64,000 nucleotides of DNA. It comes from UMGS1958 sp045542415 (GTDB lineage: Bacteria > Bacillota > Clostridia > UBA1381). Of the stretch, positions 7,754-16,340 are shown one piece after another. Below the pieces are notes generated by a model. It saw only the letters and a list, made by a program, of their open reading frames with translations, was not told the DNA's origin and ran no database searches. Both the position numbers and the translations under genes were made by a program. How positions within the stretch are numbered: the stretch's first letter is position 1; every line of letters begins with the position of its first letter. Location of the stretch: the NCBI GenBank assembly GCA_045542415.1, contig JAZQKZ010000018.1:45487-109486 (forward strand), read 5' to 3'.

Positions 7754-10700
7754 TTATTTTGTTATATACTGTACCCACTTTTGTATATCACTTACATTAG
7801 CTAATTCTGATGGATCACTATACGACTCTTTTGACTCTGTTTTGCTATAATAATAGGTATATACAGGCTCTTGATAGTACCATCTTGTTCCATAATTATT
7901 GGTTGTATATGTTCCATCCGGAATCCACATATTTTTTGCATTACATGTCGGACAAGTATATGTACCATAAAATGATATACCATATGCCACATATCCTGTT
8001 GCAGAAAGCGAATAGGTCAAATCGCAACTATGTCTAACCCATGCAGATGCTGAACTATCACTTCCCCATGTCCCTGAGCCATTCCATCTATGGTAATATT
8101 TATAATGTGTTGTAGTTGATTTCACATACTGCTCACTCCACACATTTCTGGCGCCATTGTTCGGGTCGGAATATACCGGTCCTTGCGTCGTACCCCATGA
8201 GGTGCGTTTCGCGTCATATCTTTCCCACCCGGATAAACTTGAGGAACCTGATGTTGTATATGATGTTAACATATATGTGTACTTAGTATTTGCAATTTCC
8301 ACATCATCCGGTACTTCTTCTATTTTCGTCCATGCTGAAACATCATTCTTTATCCAATGTGCATAAATCGTAAAATCTGTTAACGAAGTCATTATAGTTT
8401 CAGCAGTAATTTCCTCTCCTCCCTCTGCCTTAGAATACCAGCCATCAAATGTATAATAATCCCTGCTCGGTATTGGCAATTCTCCGATTTCCATATTCAA
8501 TGATGCCATCTTGCTTTCTTCCGAAACCACTCCGCCATTTGCATCAAAATATATAGTATGCGAAGTAAGGTAGTTTTCATATTCTTCATCTGTAATATAA
8601 ATGATTTTACCGTTATCAAATGTTATATATTTTTCTTTATTTACCGTACCACATACAAGCATATTTCCTGTAATATTCATCTTTCCCACTATAGAACTGC
8701 TTAAATTAGAAAGACTGATATTTTTTGTTATAACAGCATTCTCGCTTGTCGATATAACATTTATGGTTCTGTTTAATTTCAGATCTGTGTTCTCTGCTTT
8801 AAGCACAATTGCATATCCGTCGCAGTCAACTGTTACTCTGTCAAGTGTTACCTTTTCTGATGAAAGTTCCATAGGAATTTTTGTATTTTCTGTGAAAGTA
8901 ACTCCATTTATTACAGTTTCCGTTGCATCGGATTTTAGGCTTATACCTTTGTATTCTTTGTCCTTACCCTGCAATTCAAAATATGATACTTCACCTATTT
9001 CAAGCGTTATATTCATTGCTTCATCTTCAGGTATTTGTGAAATATCTAATACTATTTTATCTGCTGTTGATGCTACGGCATTCTGTGCTATTTCTGCATT
9101 TGAAGCTATAACCTTTATTTCCGGTACACCGTCAAAACTATTTTTTCCTAAACTTGTAATTTCCACCGGAATCGTAAAACTGTTTAATGATGTACAGCCG
9201 GCAAATGCTCTGTCCCCTATCTCCGTAACACCGGGACAAAGAATATATTCGAGATAAGAGCAGCCTTCAAACAACGAATCAGGAACTTTTTCTATAAATC
9301 TTCCTAATTGTACCGCTTTTATAGAAGTATTATTCTTAAATAATCCCGGTGATATACCGGTTACTTTCTCAGCACTATAGGTACCGTCATTATTATCTAC
9401 AACAATATATGACGGAATTACAACTACATTGGCTGTAGAACCCGTTTCAGGAATATAGTCCACTATCATTCCCGTGTCCGGATCAAATAACAATCCATCA
9501 GTCTTTGCAATTCTACTACTAACATATTCATTTACAAAAAACGGAACTTCAAACGGAATAACTGTGGTTTCATAATCTTTAAATGTACCATCAAACGAAT
9601 AATCAAGATACTCATATGTACCATCATCCTTTGTTCCGTCTCCCAGAACATTATATGTATATACAAAATATTCTCTATTCGCTATGTCATAGCCTACAAC
9701 AGCAAATACATGAACCGTACCTGCAACAACCATTCTGTAATCACCAATTGTATTTCCTGTGCTTGAAAAAGAAGTTGTTGTTGTCTCTATTTCCGAAGTA
9801 TAATAAGTCATTGTCGAACTATATTCATCGCTTTGACTATTAGTTGATGCCAACGCCTGTGACTCACTGTTGGAGCCACCCTCAGAATATGATTCACCAT
9901 ATCCTTTCTGCTTACTGATGACTTGAGATATAACATTAGAAATCGTTTTACTTTGGCTTGTTGTTTTGCTACTTTCATAACCCGATGTTGTATTCCAAGT
10001 GCTGGATTCAGTTTTTGTTGTTGAATGTTCAGTTCCGTTATCTTCTGTATCTGCCCATCCATTTGTACCGCTTAGATTTCCAGTTATTTCTCGGCTCTTT
10101 TCGCCTTCAATTCCTACTGATATTCCTGCATTACCCGAAGAAGATGTTCCCGATGATTCATTTGATCTTCCTGAACCTATACCAAAACTTCCTCCAACAT
10201 TAGCACTCAAGGATGTAGTTTCTTTAATTCCCAAATCCGTCGTTGTTGAACCCGATACATTTCCTGATTGCTTGTACGTTGTACCATCTACCGTAACAGT
10301 ATCTGATGAACCACCACTGTTTGAATTAAGGAAATATTTATTACTGTCACTTTTCGCTATAGTTTCTGCCTCTTCCCTTGTTATTCCATTTTCTTCCAAA
10401 TAACTTTCACTTACTTCTGTTGTCTTATTCCAATCATTTGATAAAGTCCAAGAAGAAGAATTTGTTGTAGCGTTAGAAATTGAACGTGCTATTGTTGATG
10501 CTTGTGTATCACTGATTTCATTTACATGTGTGACTTCGGTTGTTGAAATTATACCGTTTACACAATTAAGCTTCAGTGTTGTAAATAACGGTACATTCTG
10601 TATTTCACCAATTTCATATGTAAACAGAATTAACCCATTATCAACATCTTCAAATATCATCGGAGCATCGAGCTTATCTTTTGCCACTGCTTTATTTCGA

Positions 10701-11575
10701 TTGCTTGCCCAGTTAGCATATAAATTTATATTTCCAGTTGTTCCTTCCGGCACAGATGTCCACAATTTCCCCGATTTATCTGTCCAACCGACAAATGTAT
10801 ATTTATCCATTGTAGGTTTCGGTAATACATATTCTTTATCAACTGTGTATGTTATATCTCCTATTTCACCTCCCGGGAGTACCATATCACATGCAAAACT
10901 TATTGTATATTCAACCTTTTCCCAATGAGCATAAAGCGTCTTATTTCCTGTTTCTCCTTGTGTAATCGATGTTACACGTTCTCCTCCTGTTTGGGCAGTA
11001 TGCCAACCGACAAAATTATATCCATCTACAATTAAATCCTGCAAAACCAATCCATTTTCCGAGAAATAATATTCAGGATTCAGATTTTCTATATCAATTG
11101 ATTTCAAGTAATTATCATTACTGTCAACATAATATGTTATCTGATACTGCTCCTTCAACTCTATTTTCTTCGCTTCACAGTTTGGCTCGGAGTTCTTTAA
11201 CCACATAACTTTTGCATATGCAGCATTTTCATCGGTATCTACCTTTATATTACTATCATCCGGTGAGTATTTTTTCAGTGAACACAATTCTCCCTTGCCT
11301 TTATAAAAAGCAACATATAAATCCCCATCGGTAAACTGATTTGCAGTAAGTGTAACGCTTTGACCTGCAATATCTACAACAACTTGCTTATCAGTAGTCT
11401 CCATCAGTTCAGCAGCTCCATTGTCATTACAATTACTATTTACAAATCCACTGACTTGCAAATCAGCAAATACCGGCTCATTATTACTATTTTCTGCCCA
11501 AACAAGACTATTGAACGAAAACGAAGCTGTAAGCATACTCGTGAGCATAGCTATCTTTAGCATTTTTCTTTTCAT
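7754..11575 (-). CDS. Giant secreted protein with InlB-type repeats, Ser/Thr-rich block and BspA-like repeats
   Basis: 1,273 residues, start after AGGAGG with 8-base spacing (an in-frame TTG six bases earlier is rejected). Signal peptide about 1-28. Order: small beta module (about 80-125; VAFYKGKGELCSLKKY ... AKVMWLKNSEPNC); two Listeria-Bacteroides/InlB B-repeats (about 168-218 and 222-288; FVGWHTAQTGG, LYAHW, LYANW); a Ser/Thr/Gly-rich block (about 350-630) with many alternating polar strands; BspA-like leucine-rich repeats (about 740-825; IGDRAFAGCTSLNSFTIP); a third InlB repeat (about 1003-1074); and a Tyr/Trp-rich C-terminal domain with a CPTC pair. No LPXTG or SLH anchor is visible. Likely an adhesin or surface structural protein; the function of the Ser/Thr block is unknown. 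It has its own promoter and an unusual leader. Confidence 0.85.
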   Translation of the reverse strand: MKRKMLKIAMLTSMLTASFSFNSLVWAENSNNEPVFADLQVSGFVNSNCNDNGAAELMETTDKQVVVDIAGQSVTLTANQFTDGDLYVAFYKGKGELCSLKKYSPDDSNIKVDTDENAAYAKVMWLKNSEPNCEAKKIELKEQYQITYYVDSNDNYLKSIDIENLNPEYYFSENGLVLQDLIVDGYNFVGWHTAQTGGERVTSITQGETGNKTLYAHWEKVEYTISFACDMVLPGGEIGDITYTVDKEYVLPKPTMDKYTFVGWTDKSGKLWTSVPEGTTGNINLYANWASNRNKAVAKDKLDAPMIFEDVDNGLILFTYEIGEIQNVPLFTTLKLNCVNGIISTTEVTHVNEISDTQASTIARSISNATTNSSSWTLSNDWNKTTEVSESYLEENGITREEAETIAKSDSNKYFLNSNSGGSSDTVTVDGTTYKQSGNVSGSTTTDLGIKETTSLSANVGGSFGIGSGRSNESSGTSSSGNAGISVGIEGEKSREITGNLSGTNGWADTEDNGTEHSTTKTESSTWNTTSGYESSKTTSQSKTISNVISQVISKQKGYGESYSEGGSNSESQALASTNSQSDEYSSTMTYYTSEIETTTTSFSSTGNTIGDYRMVVAGTVHVFAVVGYDIANREYFVYTYNVLGDGTKDDGTYEYLDYSFDGTFKDYETTVIPFEVPFFVNEYVSSRIAKTDGLLFDPDTGMIVDYIPETGSTANVVVIPSYIVVDNNDGTYSAEKVTGISPGLFKNNTSIKAVQLGRFIEKVPDSLFEGCSYLEYILCPGVTEIGDRAFAGCTSLNSFTIPVEITSLGKNSFDGVPEIKVIASNAEIAQNAVASTADKIVLDISQIPEDEAMNITLEIGEVSYFELQGKDKEYKGISLKSDATETVINGVTFTENTKIPMELSSEKVTLDRVTVDCDGYAIVLKAENTDLKLNRTINVISTSENAVITKNISLSNLSSSIVGKMNITGNMLVCGTVNKEKYITFDNGKIIYITDEEYENYLTSHTIYFDANGGVVSEESKMASLNMEIGELPIPSRDYYTFDGWYSKAEGGEEITAETIMTSLTDFTIYAHWIKNDVSAWTKIEEVPDDVEIANTKYTYMLTSYTTSGSSSLSGWERYDAKRTSWGTTQGPVYSDPNNGARNVWSEQYVKSTTTHYKYYHRWNGSGTWGSDSSASAWVRHSCDLTYSLSATGYVAYGISFYGTYTCPTCNAKNMWIPDGTYTTNNYGTRWYYQEPVYTYYYSKTESKESYSDPSELANVSDIQKWVQYITK

Positions 11576-11775
11576 CCTCAATACCTCCTAAATTTATGTA
11601 ACAAAAAAATGCGCCAACCGAAGCTGACGCATAAAAAACGCAAGCTCCGATTGTCGCCAAACAAAATTCCCATTACCAATCATTTCTAGTATGTGAAATA
11701 GAGCATCTGCATTTTTATCAAAAAATAAAAATACACACACTAAAAATGTTGGCATCATTAAAATTTTGTTTGGCA
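11576..11775 (-). ncRNA. Structured 5' leader with terminator/antiterminator, candidate cis-regulatory RNA
   Basis: The predicted transcript starts near 11775, exactly at one arm (11762-11774) of a 13-bp inverted repeat, AATTTTGTTTGGC with GCCAAACAAAATT, whose partner is at 11656-11668. Inside it lies a 14-bp stem (AUUUUUAGUGUGUG with CACAUACUAGAAAU) capped by a smaller AT hairpin. Downstream is a UUCG-loop terminator AUGCGUCAGC-UUCG-GUUGGCGCAU followed by U7 (11603-11632). The preceding GGAGCUUGCGU (11638-11648) can instead pair with AUGCG-UC-AGCUUC (11620-11632), forming a competing antiterminator. AGGAGG follows. The pairings were read by eye; I recognise no known riboswitch class. Confidence 0.6.
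11603..11632 (-). terminator. Intrinsic terminator inside the leader of the giant surface protein
   Basis: 10-bp stem with two G-U pairs, UUCG tetraloop and seven U, ending about 14 bases before the AGGAGG of the surface protein gene. Its position downstream of a good promoter and upstream of the coding region means attenuation, not the end of a gene. Confidence 0.8.
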
Positions 11776-11781
11776 TGTATT

Positions 11782-11810
11782 ATTTTATTATAAATTCTAT
11801 TATTTGTCAA
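11782..11810 (-). promoter_or_regulatory. Sigma-A promoter of the giant surface protein
   Basis: Minus strand TTGACA, 17-bp spacer, TAAAAT. It lies after the terminator of the upstream cobO-like operon, giving the surface protein an independent transcript. Confidence 0.85.
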
Positions 11811-11827
11811 TATTTTTCACAAAAAAA

Positions 11828-11853
11828 TGCCGTAACAATTCCTTGTTACAGCA
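11828..11853 (-). terminator. Rho-independent terminator of the HD/cobO-like operon
   Basis: 11-bp stem TGCTGTAACAA/TTGTTACGGCA with a GGAA loop and T7 on the minus strand, 15 bp after the stop of the adenosyltransferase gene. Confidence 0.9.
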
Positions 11854-11867
11854 ATTTCAAAGTATCT

Positions 11868-12377
11868 TTAAAATTCCACACCTTTTCGTGCCTGTATCCC
11901 CTTATCAAACGGATGCTTTATTTTTTTCATTTCTGTAATATAATCGCATATTTCAAGCATTGCATCCGAGACTGTTCCGCCTGTCATTACAACTTCAGCA
12001 TTACAGTTTTTTAACAGTCCAATCAGATATTCTTCATCTATCAGTCCGCATCCGACAGCTACCGCAACCTCGTCCAACACAAGCATATCATATCCGGCAG
12101 CTTTTTCAAAAAACCTCCCCAGCTGCTCCGTACAATACTGTGAGGTTTGTTTTTTCTCATTTTCATTCATTGCAAATACAAATTTTTCACAATCCCGTCC
12201 ATCGACTACATCAATATTTGATATACCCTCAAGGATTTTTCTTTCTGAAGATGAGTTATCCTTTAAAAACTGTATTACAAGTACTTTTTTTCCTGCACCT
12301 GCACATCTTATCGCCAACCCCATTGCTGCTGTGGTCTTGCCTTTACCGTTTCCGCAGTATAAATGAATCAATCCCAC
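11868..12377 (-). CDS. cobO: Corrinoid adenosyltransferase, CobO/BtuR type
   Basis: 169 residues. Transfers the adenosyl group of ATP to cob(I)alamin or cobyrinate diamide to make the adenosylcobalamin upper ligand. P-loop GNGKGKTTAAMGLAIR (about 9-24), LVLDEVAVAVGCGLI (Walker B-like) and the family ending FDKGIQARKGVEF are all present. The start is GTG, with GGAGG 10 bases upstream; it overlaps the end of the HD gene by 10 bp, so translation is probably coupled. No other cobalamin gene is in the window, so it may serve salvage. Confidence 0.92.
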   Translation of the reverse strand: MGLIHLYCGNGKGKTTAAMGLAIRCAGAGKKVLVIQFLKDNSSSERKILEGISNIDVVDGRDCEKFVFAMNENEKKQTSQYCTEQLGRFFEKAAGYDMLVLDEVAVAVGCGLIDEEYLIGLLKNCNAEVVMTGGTVSDAMLEICDYITEMKKIKHPFDKGIQARKGVEF

Positions 12378-12979
12378 GCTTTGATTACCTCCATTGCCTT
12401 TTGATATTTTTTTAGTCTCTCATAATCCCTTTCAGTCGGATTTTCCAATCTTGACATATCCATATTATGCATAAGATCCGCTGCTTTTACATACCTTGCA
12501 TTCGGATCGTCACGCATGGCATCTAAATAATCAAAATAATCCACCCCATCTGCATGTGTGAGACAAAGAACCGAACGCACTATCCTGTCCGTAAAACCAA
12601 GCTCGGTAAGCTTTTGCGGCGTTATGTCCGTATCCTCTATTGTATCGTGGAGTAATGCAATGATTTTATGCTCCGTATCCTGCAAAAATGATGCCACCGT
12701 TCTCGGATGGGTAATATAGGGCTTTCCCGATTTATCAAATTGACCTGCATGTGCATTTTCTGCAACCGAGTCCGCCAGCGCAAGAAGTGCATTATAACCC
12801 TCACGGTTTATTTCAATTTGCCTCTTCGCCGTTTCTTCCCCCGTCTTACGCAGTTCTTTCGGTTTTATGGTATCTACCCATTTCTCTATACCGTAACGAT
12901 AGAGACAAAAGCGTTCCCCCTCTTCCTTATATACGTCATTTGCATTAAATTTTCCGCAACCGATATAGTAAGTTTCCAT
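12368..12979 (-). CDS. HD-domain (p)ppGpp hydrolase-like protein (MESH1/RelA-SpoT type)
   Basis: 203 residues. An N-terminal stretch of about 60 residues of unknown role precedes an HD hydrolase domain: AHAGQFDKSGKPYITHPRTVA, then HDTIEDTDITPQKLTELGF, and the distal YVKAADLMHNM metal-site motif. This is the pattern of stand-alone guanosine polyphosphate 3'-pyrophosphohydrolases; no synthetase, TGS or ACT domain is present, so hydrolysis only is inferred. ATG 12979 is preferred to GTG 12988 because AAAGG is about 10 bases before it. First gene of an operon with the cobO-like gene, from a promoter overlapped by a palindrome. Confidence 0.8.
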   Translation of the reverse strand: METYYIGCGKFNANDVYKEEGERFCLYRYGIEKWVDTIKPKELRKTGEETAKRQIEINREGYNALLALADSVAENAHAGQFDKSGKPYITHPRTVASFLQDTEHKIIALLHDTIEDTDITPQKLTELGFTDRIVRSVLCLTHADGVDYFDYLDAMRDDPNARYVKAADLMHNMDMSRLENPTERDYERLKKYQKAMEVIKAWD

Positions 12980-13010
12980 CTGCACCACACCTTTCTTTAT
13001 CTTACTTTCT

Positions 13011-13039
13011 ATTATATCACATCCGCCCTACAAATGCAA
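13011..13039 (-). promoter_or_regulatory. Sigma-A promoter of the HD/cobO-like operon
   Basis: Minus strand TTGCAT, 17-bp spacer, TATAAT. The -35 hexamer overlaps the end of the palindrome at 13036-13065. Confidence 0.85.
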
Positions 13040-13065
13040 GTATCATATATCTATATGATACTTGC
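13036..13065. promoter_or_regulatory. 30-bp palindrome overlapping the -35 box, candidate operator
   Basis: Perfect 12-bp arms GCAAGTATCATA/TATGATACTTGC around a 6-base centre. It overlaps the -35 element of the HD/cobO-like promoter and lies between divergent genes, as expected of a repressor site. A hairpin role is less likely because it would sit upstream of the transcription start. Confidence 0.6.
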
Positions 13066-13117
13066 GTTAAAAAATCAATAAATTATATCTGATTTTTTAT
13101 CATTTTTATAATTTGTA

Positions 13118-13146
13118 TTGCAATAAATGACAAACTTTGTTATAAT
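13118..13146 (+). promoter_or_regulatory. Sigma-A promoter of the fucose isomerase-family gene
   Basis: TTGCAA, 17-bp spacer, TATAAT, 48 bp before the start codon; AAGGAGG precedes the ATG. Confidence 0.85.
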
Positions 13147-13194
13147 AGTATCAGAGTAATTTGCCGTATGGCATAAAATAAGGAGGAAAATAAA

Positions 13195-14679
13195 ATGATC
13201 AATATTCCCAAGATTAAAATCGGTATTGTGGCTGTAAGCCGTGACTGCTTCCCGGAGTCATTATCGGTTAACAGAAGAAAGGCACTTGTTGAGGCTTACA
13301 AGGCTAAGTATGATGCAGAGGATATCTACGAATGCCCGGTATGTATCGTAGAGAGCGAAATCCACATGGAGCAGGCTTTAGCTGACATCAAGGCTAACGG
13401 CTGTAACGCTTTATGCGTTTATTTAGGTAACTTCGGTCCGGAAATCTCTGAGACAATGCTTGCACAGAAGTTTGACGGTCCTAAGATGTTCGTTGCAGCA
13501 GCCGAGGAAAACATTGGTTGTCTTTCAGATGACAGAGGCGATGCTTACTGCGGTATGTTAAACGCAAGCTATAACTTAGCTTTAAGAGGCACAAAGGCTT
13601 ATATTCCGGAGTATCCGGTCGGCAATGCTGAGGAATGTGCTGATATGATTAACGAGTTCGTTCCGATTGCCCGTGCAGTTGCAGGTTTAAGCGATTTAAA
13701 GATTATTTCATTCGGTCCGAGACCGCTTAACTTCCTTGCTTGTAACGCTCCGATTGCTCAGCTTTACAAGTTAGGCATTGAAATCGAGGAAAATTCAGAG
13801 CTTGATTTATTTGAGGCATTTAACAACCACGCAAACGATCCGAGAATCCCGGAGGTTGTTGCTGATATGGAGAAAGAGCTTGCAGGCGGCAACATGAAGC
13901 CGGAGGTTCTTCCCAAGCTCGCACAGTATGAGCTTACATTACTTGACTGGGTTGAGGCTCACAAGGGTTCAAGAAAGTACGTTGCAATCGCAGGTAAGTG
14001 CTGGCCGGCATTCCAGACACAGTTCGGTTTCGTTCCCTGCTATGTAAACAGCCGTCTTACAGGCAGAGGTATCCCGGTATCATGCGAGGTTGATATCTAC
14101 GGTTGTTTAAGTGAGTATATCGGTACTTGCGTAAGTAACGACGCTGTTACATTACTTGACATTAACAACTCAGTTCCGGCTGATATGTACAAGGAAAGCA
14201 TTGAGGGTAAGTTTGACTACACTCACAAGGATACATTCATGGGCTTCCACTGCGGTAATACATGCTCATCAAAGCTTGCTGCATGCTCAATGAAGTATCA
14301 GAAGATTATGGCAAGAAGCTTACCGGTTGAGGTTACAAATGGTACTTTAGAGGGCGACATCATCCCGGGCGATATCACATTCTTCCGTCTCCAGTCAACA
14401 GCTGACTGCAAGTTAAGAGGATATATCGCAAACGGTGAGGTTCTTCCGGTTGCTACACAGTCATTCGGCGGAATCGGCGTATTTGCTATTCCGGAGATGG
14501 GACGTTTCTACCGTCACGTTCTTATCGAGAAGAACTATCCGCATCACGGTGCAGTAGCATTCGGTCATCACGGCAAGGCTTTATATGAGGTATTTAAGTA
14601 CATCGGTGTTCCGGTTGATGAAATCGGTTACAACCAGCCGAAGCACGCAAAGTACCCGACAGAAAATCCTTGGGGTTAA
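13195..14679 (+). CDS. L-fucose/L-arabinose isomerase family protein
   Basis: 494 residues, cytoplasmic. Family members interconvert aldoses and ketoses (fucose to fuculose, arabinose to ribulose) with a metal ion. The likely metal and catalytic residues are E297 and D299 (SCEVDIYG), D322 (LLDINN) and the histidines of AFGHHGK (458-459); the N-terminal Rossmann-like domain (IKIGIVAVSRDCFPESL) fits the family. It is shorter than E. coli FucI (591), so the exact substrate is open. Strong promoter, AAGGAGG site and a very biased codon choice (Lys mostly AAG, many TTA Leu) imply high expression. Single gene between its own promoter and terminator. Fits use of pectin side-chain sugars. Confidence 0.8.
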   Translation: MINIPKIKIGIVAVSRDCFPESLSVNRRKALVEAYKAKYDAEDIYECPVCIVESEIHMEQALADIKANGCNALCVYLGNFGPEISETMLAQKFDGPKMFVAAAEENIGCLSDDRGDAYCGMLNASYNLALRGTKAYIPEYPVGNAEECADMINEFVPIARAVAGLSDLKIISFGPRPLNFLACNAPIAQLYKLGIEIEENSELDLFEAFNNHANDPRIPEVVADMEKELAGGNMKPEVLPKLAQYELTLLDWVEAHKGSRKYVAIAGKCWPAFQTQFGFVPCYVNSRLTGRGIPVSCEVDIYGCLSEYIGTCVSNDAVTLLDINNSVPADMYKESIEGKFDYTHKDTFMGFHCGNTCSSKLAACSMKYQKIMARSLPVEVTNGTLEGDIIPGDITFFRLQSTADCKLRGYIANGEVLPVATQSFGGIGVFAIPEMGRFYRHVLIEKNYPHHGAVAFGHHGKALYEVFKYIGVPVDEIGYNQPKHAKYPTENPWG

Positions 14680-14690
14680 TTGGTACATAA

Positions 14691-14726
14691 AAGCGGTGTC
14701 GCTCATGCGACACCGCTTATTTTTTA
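14691..14726. terminator. Bidirectional terminator between isomerase and aldo/keto reductase genes
   Basis: Perfect 12-bp stem AAGCGGTGTCGC/GCGACACCGCTT, TCAT loop, followed by ATTTTTTATT on the plus strand and by TTATG on the minus strand. It serves the plus-strand isomerase and probably also the convergent minus-strand gene. Confidence 0.88.
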
Positions 14727-15830
14727 TTCCAGTTCCTCTGCAATAGCTGCTAAATGGTCTGTAATTGCAATATGCTGCGGACATACCTTTTCGCACTTTC
14801 CGCACTTTATACAATCCGACGGCTTGCCGTTCTCTCTTGCAGTATCATTCATATGCCATTTCGCATGATCGAGACGCGGAAAACGCTTGTAATCATTATA
14901 AATTCTGAAATACCTCGGAATTGCAATCTTCTTCGGACAACCCTCTATACAGTAATTACAGCCTGTACACGGTACAGCAATACTGTCTTTTATTATCTGT
15001 GTTGCCTGTGCAACTATTGTCACTTCTTCTTCACTAAGCGGCTTAAAGTCTTTCATATAGCTCATGTTATCCTCAAGTTGCTCCATTGTACTCATTCCCG
15101 AAAGCACAGTTAACACCTGCGGCATTGATGCTACATATCTTACTGCCCATGATGCGGTTGATGCATCGTTGCTGTACTCCTTAAACAGCTTATCCGCCGC
15201 CTCCGGAATATTCGCAAGTGCTCCACCCTTTACCGGCTCCATAACAATAATGGGCTTATTATGCTTGACCGCTACATCGTAGCATTTTCTTCCCTCTACA
15301 TTTTCATCTTCCCAATCGATATAGTTTAACTGAAGCTGCACATATTCCATCTCAGGATGCTTTGTCAAAATCTCATCAAGAACTATCGCCTTATCGTGGA
15401 ATGAGAAGCCGAGATTTCTTATTTTACCCTCTTCCTTTTTCTTCATTACAAACTCAAAAGCACCAACATTTTCCGCAACCTCTAAAAGCTGCTTATTCAT
15501 TGCATGAAGCCAATAATAATCAAAATACTCAACTCCACAGCGTTCTAACTGCTCATTAAAGATTTCCTCTAACTGCTTTGCTTCCTTTATCAATGCCATC
15601 GGCATTTTATCTGTAATTGTAAAGCTGTCGCGCGGATAACGCTTAACAAGCGCCTCACGCAATGCCACCTCGCTCATACCTCCGTGATAGAAGTATGCCG
15701 TATCATAATATGTAAATCCCTCTTCCATAAAACGGTCAACCATTTTCTCAAATAACGGCTGATCTATACTCTTACCGTCCTCCGAATTTGTCAGCGGCAG
15801 TCTCATAACTCCAAAACCTAATTTTCTCAT
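14724..15830 (-). CDS. Aldo/keto reductase with C-terminal 2[4Fe-4S] ferredoxin domain
   Basis: 368 residues. The (beta/alpha)8 aldo/keto reductase core starts LGFGVMRLPL, with YYDTAYFYHGG (Asp and Tyr of the active site), the Lys of ITDKMP and YYWLHAM (His). From about residue 285, PCTGCNYCIEGCPKKI and later DCIKCGKCEKVCPQHI provide two Cys clusters for [4Fe-4S] centres. Such fused reductases are frequent in anaerobic Clostridia; electron donor and substrate are not known. AAGGAGG lies 7 bases before the ATG. It heads no clear operon; two acetyltransferases lie 15 bp upstream on the same strand and may be co-transcribed. Confidence 0.9.
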   Translation of the reverse strand: MRKLGFGVMRLPLTNSEDGKSIDQPLFEKMVDRFMEEGFTYYDTAYFYHGGMSEVALREALVKRYPRDSFTITDKMPMALIKEAKQLEEIFNEQLERCGVEYFDYYWLHAMNKQLLEVAENVGAFEFVMKKKEEGKIRNLGFSFHDKAIVLDEILTKHPEMEYVQLQLNYIDWEDENVEGRKCYDVAVKHNKPIIVMEPVKGGALANIPEAADKLFKEYSNDASTASWAVRYVASMPQVLTVLSGMSTMEQLEDNMSYMKDFKPLSEEEVTIVAQATQIIKDSIAVPCTGCNYCIEGCPKKIAIPRYFRIYNDYKRFPRLDHAKWHMNDTARENGKPSDCIKCGKCEKVCPQHIAITDHLAAIAEELE

Positions 15831-15845
15831 TTTATTTTCCTCCTT

Positions 15846-16340
15846 TTATACTCCAAGCCTAAAATTGTCTATATCCAGATACTTTCCGAATTTCATTCCC
15901 ACTTCACGGATTGTTCCGCAAAACTCAAAGCCGAATTTTTTATGCAGCTTTACACTCGCTTCATTACCGGAAGTAATAACCGAAACAACCGTATGAATTG
16001 TCTCATCATCTCTTGCCATGCGGATTATTTTATCCATAAGTGCTGTTGCCACTCCCTGCTTTCTGTAAGAGGGCGAAACATATACCGACAATTCTGTTGT
16101 GGTTTTATATGCTTCCTTTTCACGGTACTGTGACAGACTTGCATAACCTGCACATTCACCGCCTATTTCGGCTACAATCAAAGGATGATTTTCTATATTA
16201 TGGTTGTCAAACCACCCTCTCCACTGTGCTTCTGTTTTTGGCACTAAATCAAGAGTTGCAACTCCGTTTTCAACCTCATAATTATATATTTCAAGCAAGC
16301 TGTAAAAATCCTGCTCGCAAGCCTTTCTTATTTTCATCAT
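15846..16340 (-). CDS. GNAT N-acetyltransferase, phosphinothricin acetyltransferase-like
   Basis: 164 residues. Acetyl-CoA-dependent N-acetyltransferase fold: IRKACEQDFYSLLEIYN at the N-terminus, ELSVYVSPSYRKQGVATALM (motif A, R/Q-x-x-G-x-A) and NEASVKLHKKFGFEFCGTIREVG. The latter part resembles the PAT/MnaT group that acetylates methionine sulfone-type or phosphinothricin-like amines; the actual substrate is unknown. The ATG overlaps the stop of the upstream gene (TAATG), indicating translational coupling. A second ATG directly follows and could equally be used. Confidence 0.85.
   Translation of the reverse strand: MMKIRKACEQDFYSLLEIYNYEVENGVATLDLVPKTEAQWRGWFDNHNIENHPLIVAEIGGECAGYASLSQYREKEAYKTTTELSVYVSPSYRKQGVATALMDKIIRMARDDETIHTVVSVITSGNEASVKLHKKFGFEFCGTIREVGMKFGKYLDIDNFRLGV

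Noticed and set aside
8601..9257. 218-residue open frame opposite the giant surface protein
   Set aside because: No ribosome site, no family similarity; the minus-strand gene explains the region.
11576..11775. c-di-GMP, SAM or other known riboswitch
   Set aside because: Key conserved bases of these classes were not found; kept as an unassigned leader.
11594..11776. 60-residue open frame in the leader of the surface protein
   Set aside because: Low-complexity, lacks a ribosome site and lies within the predicted leader RNA.
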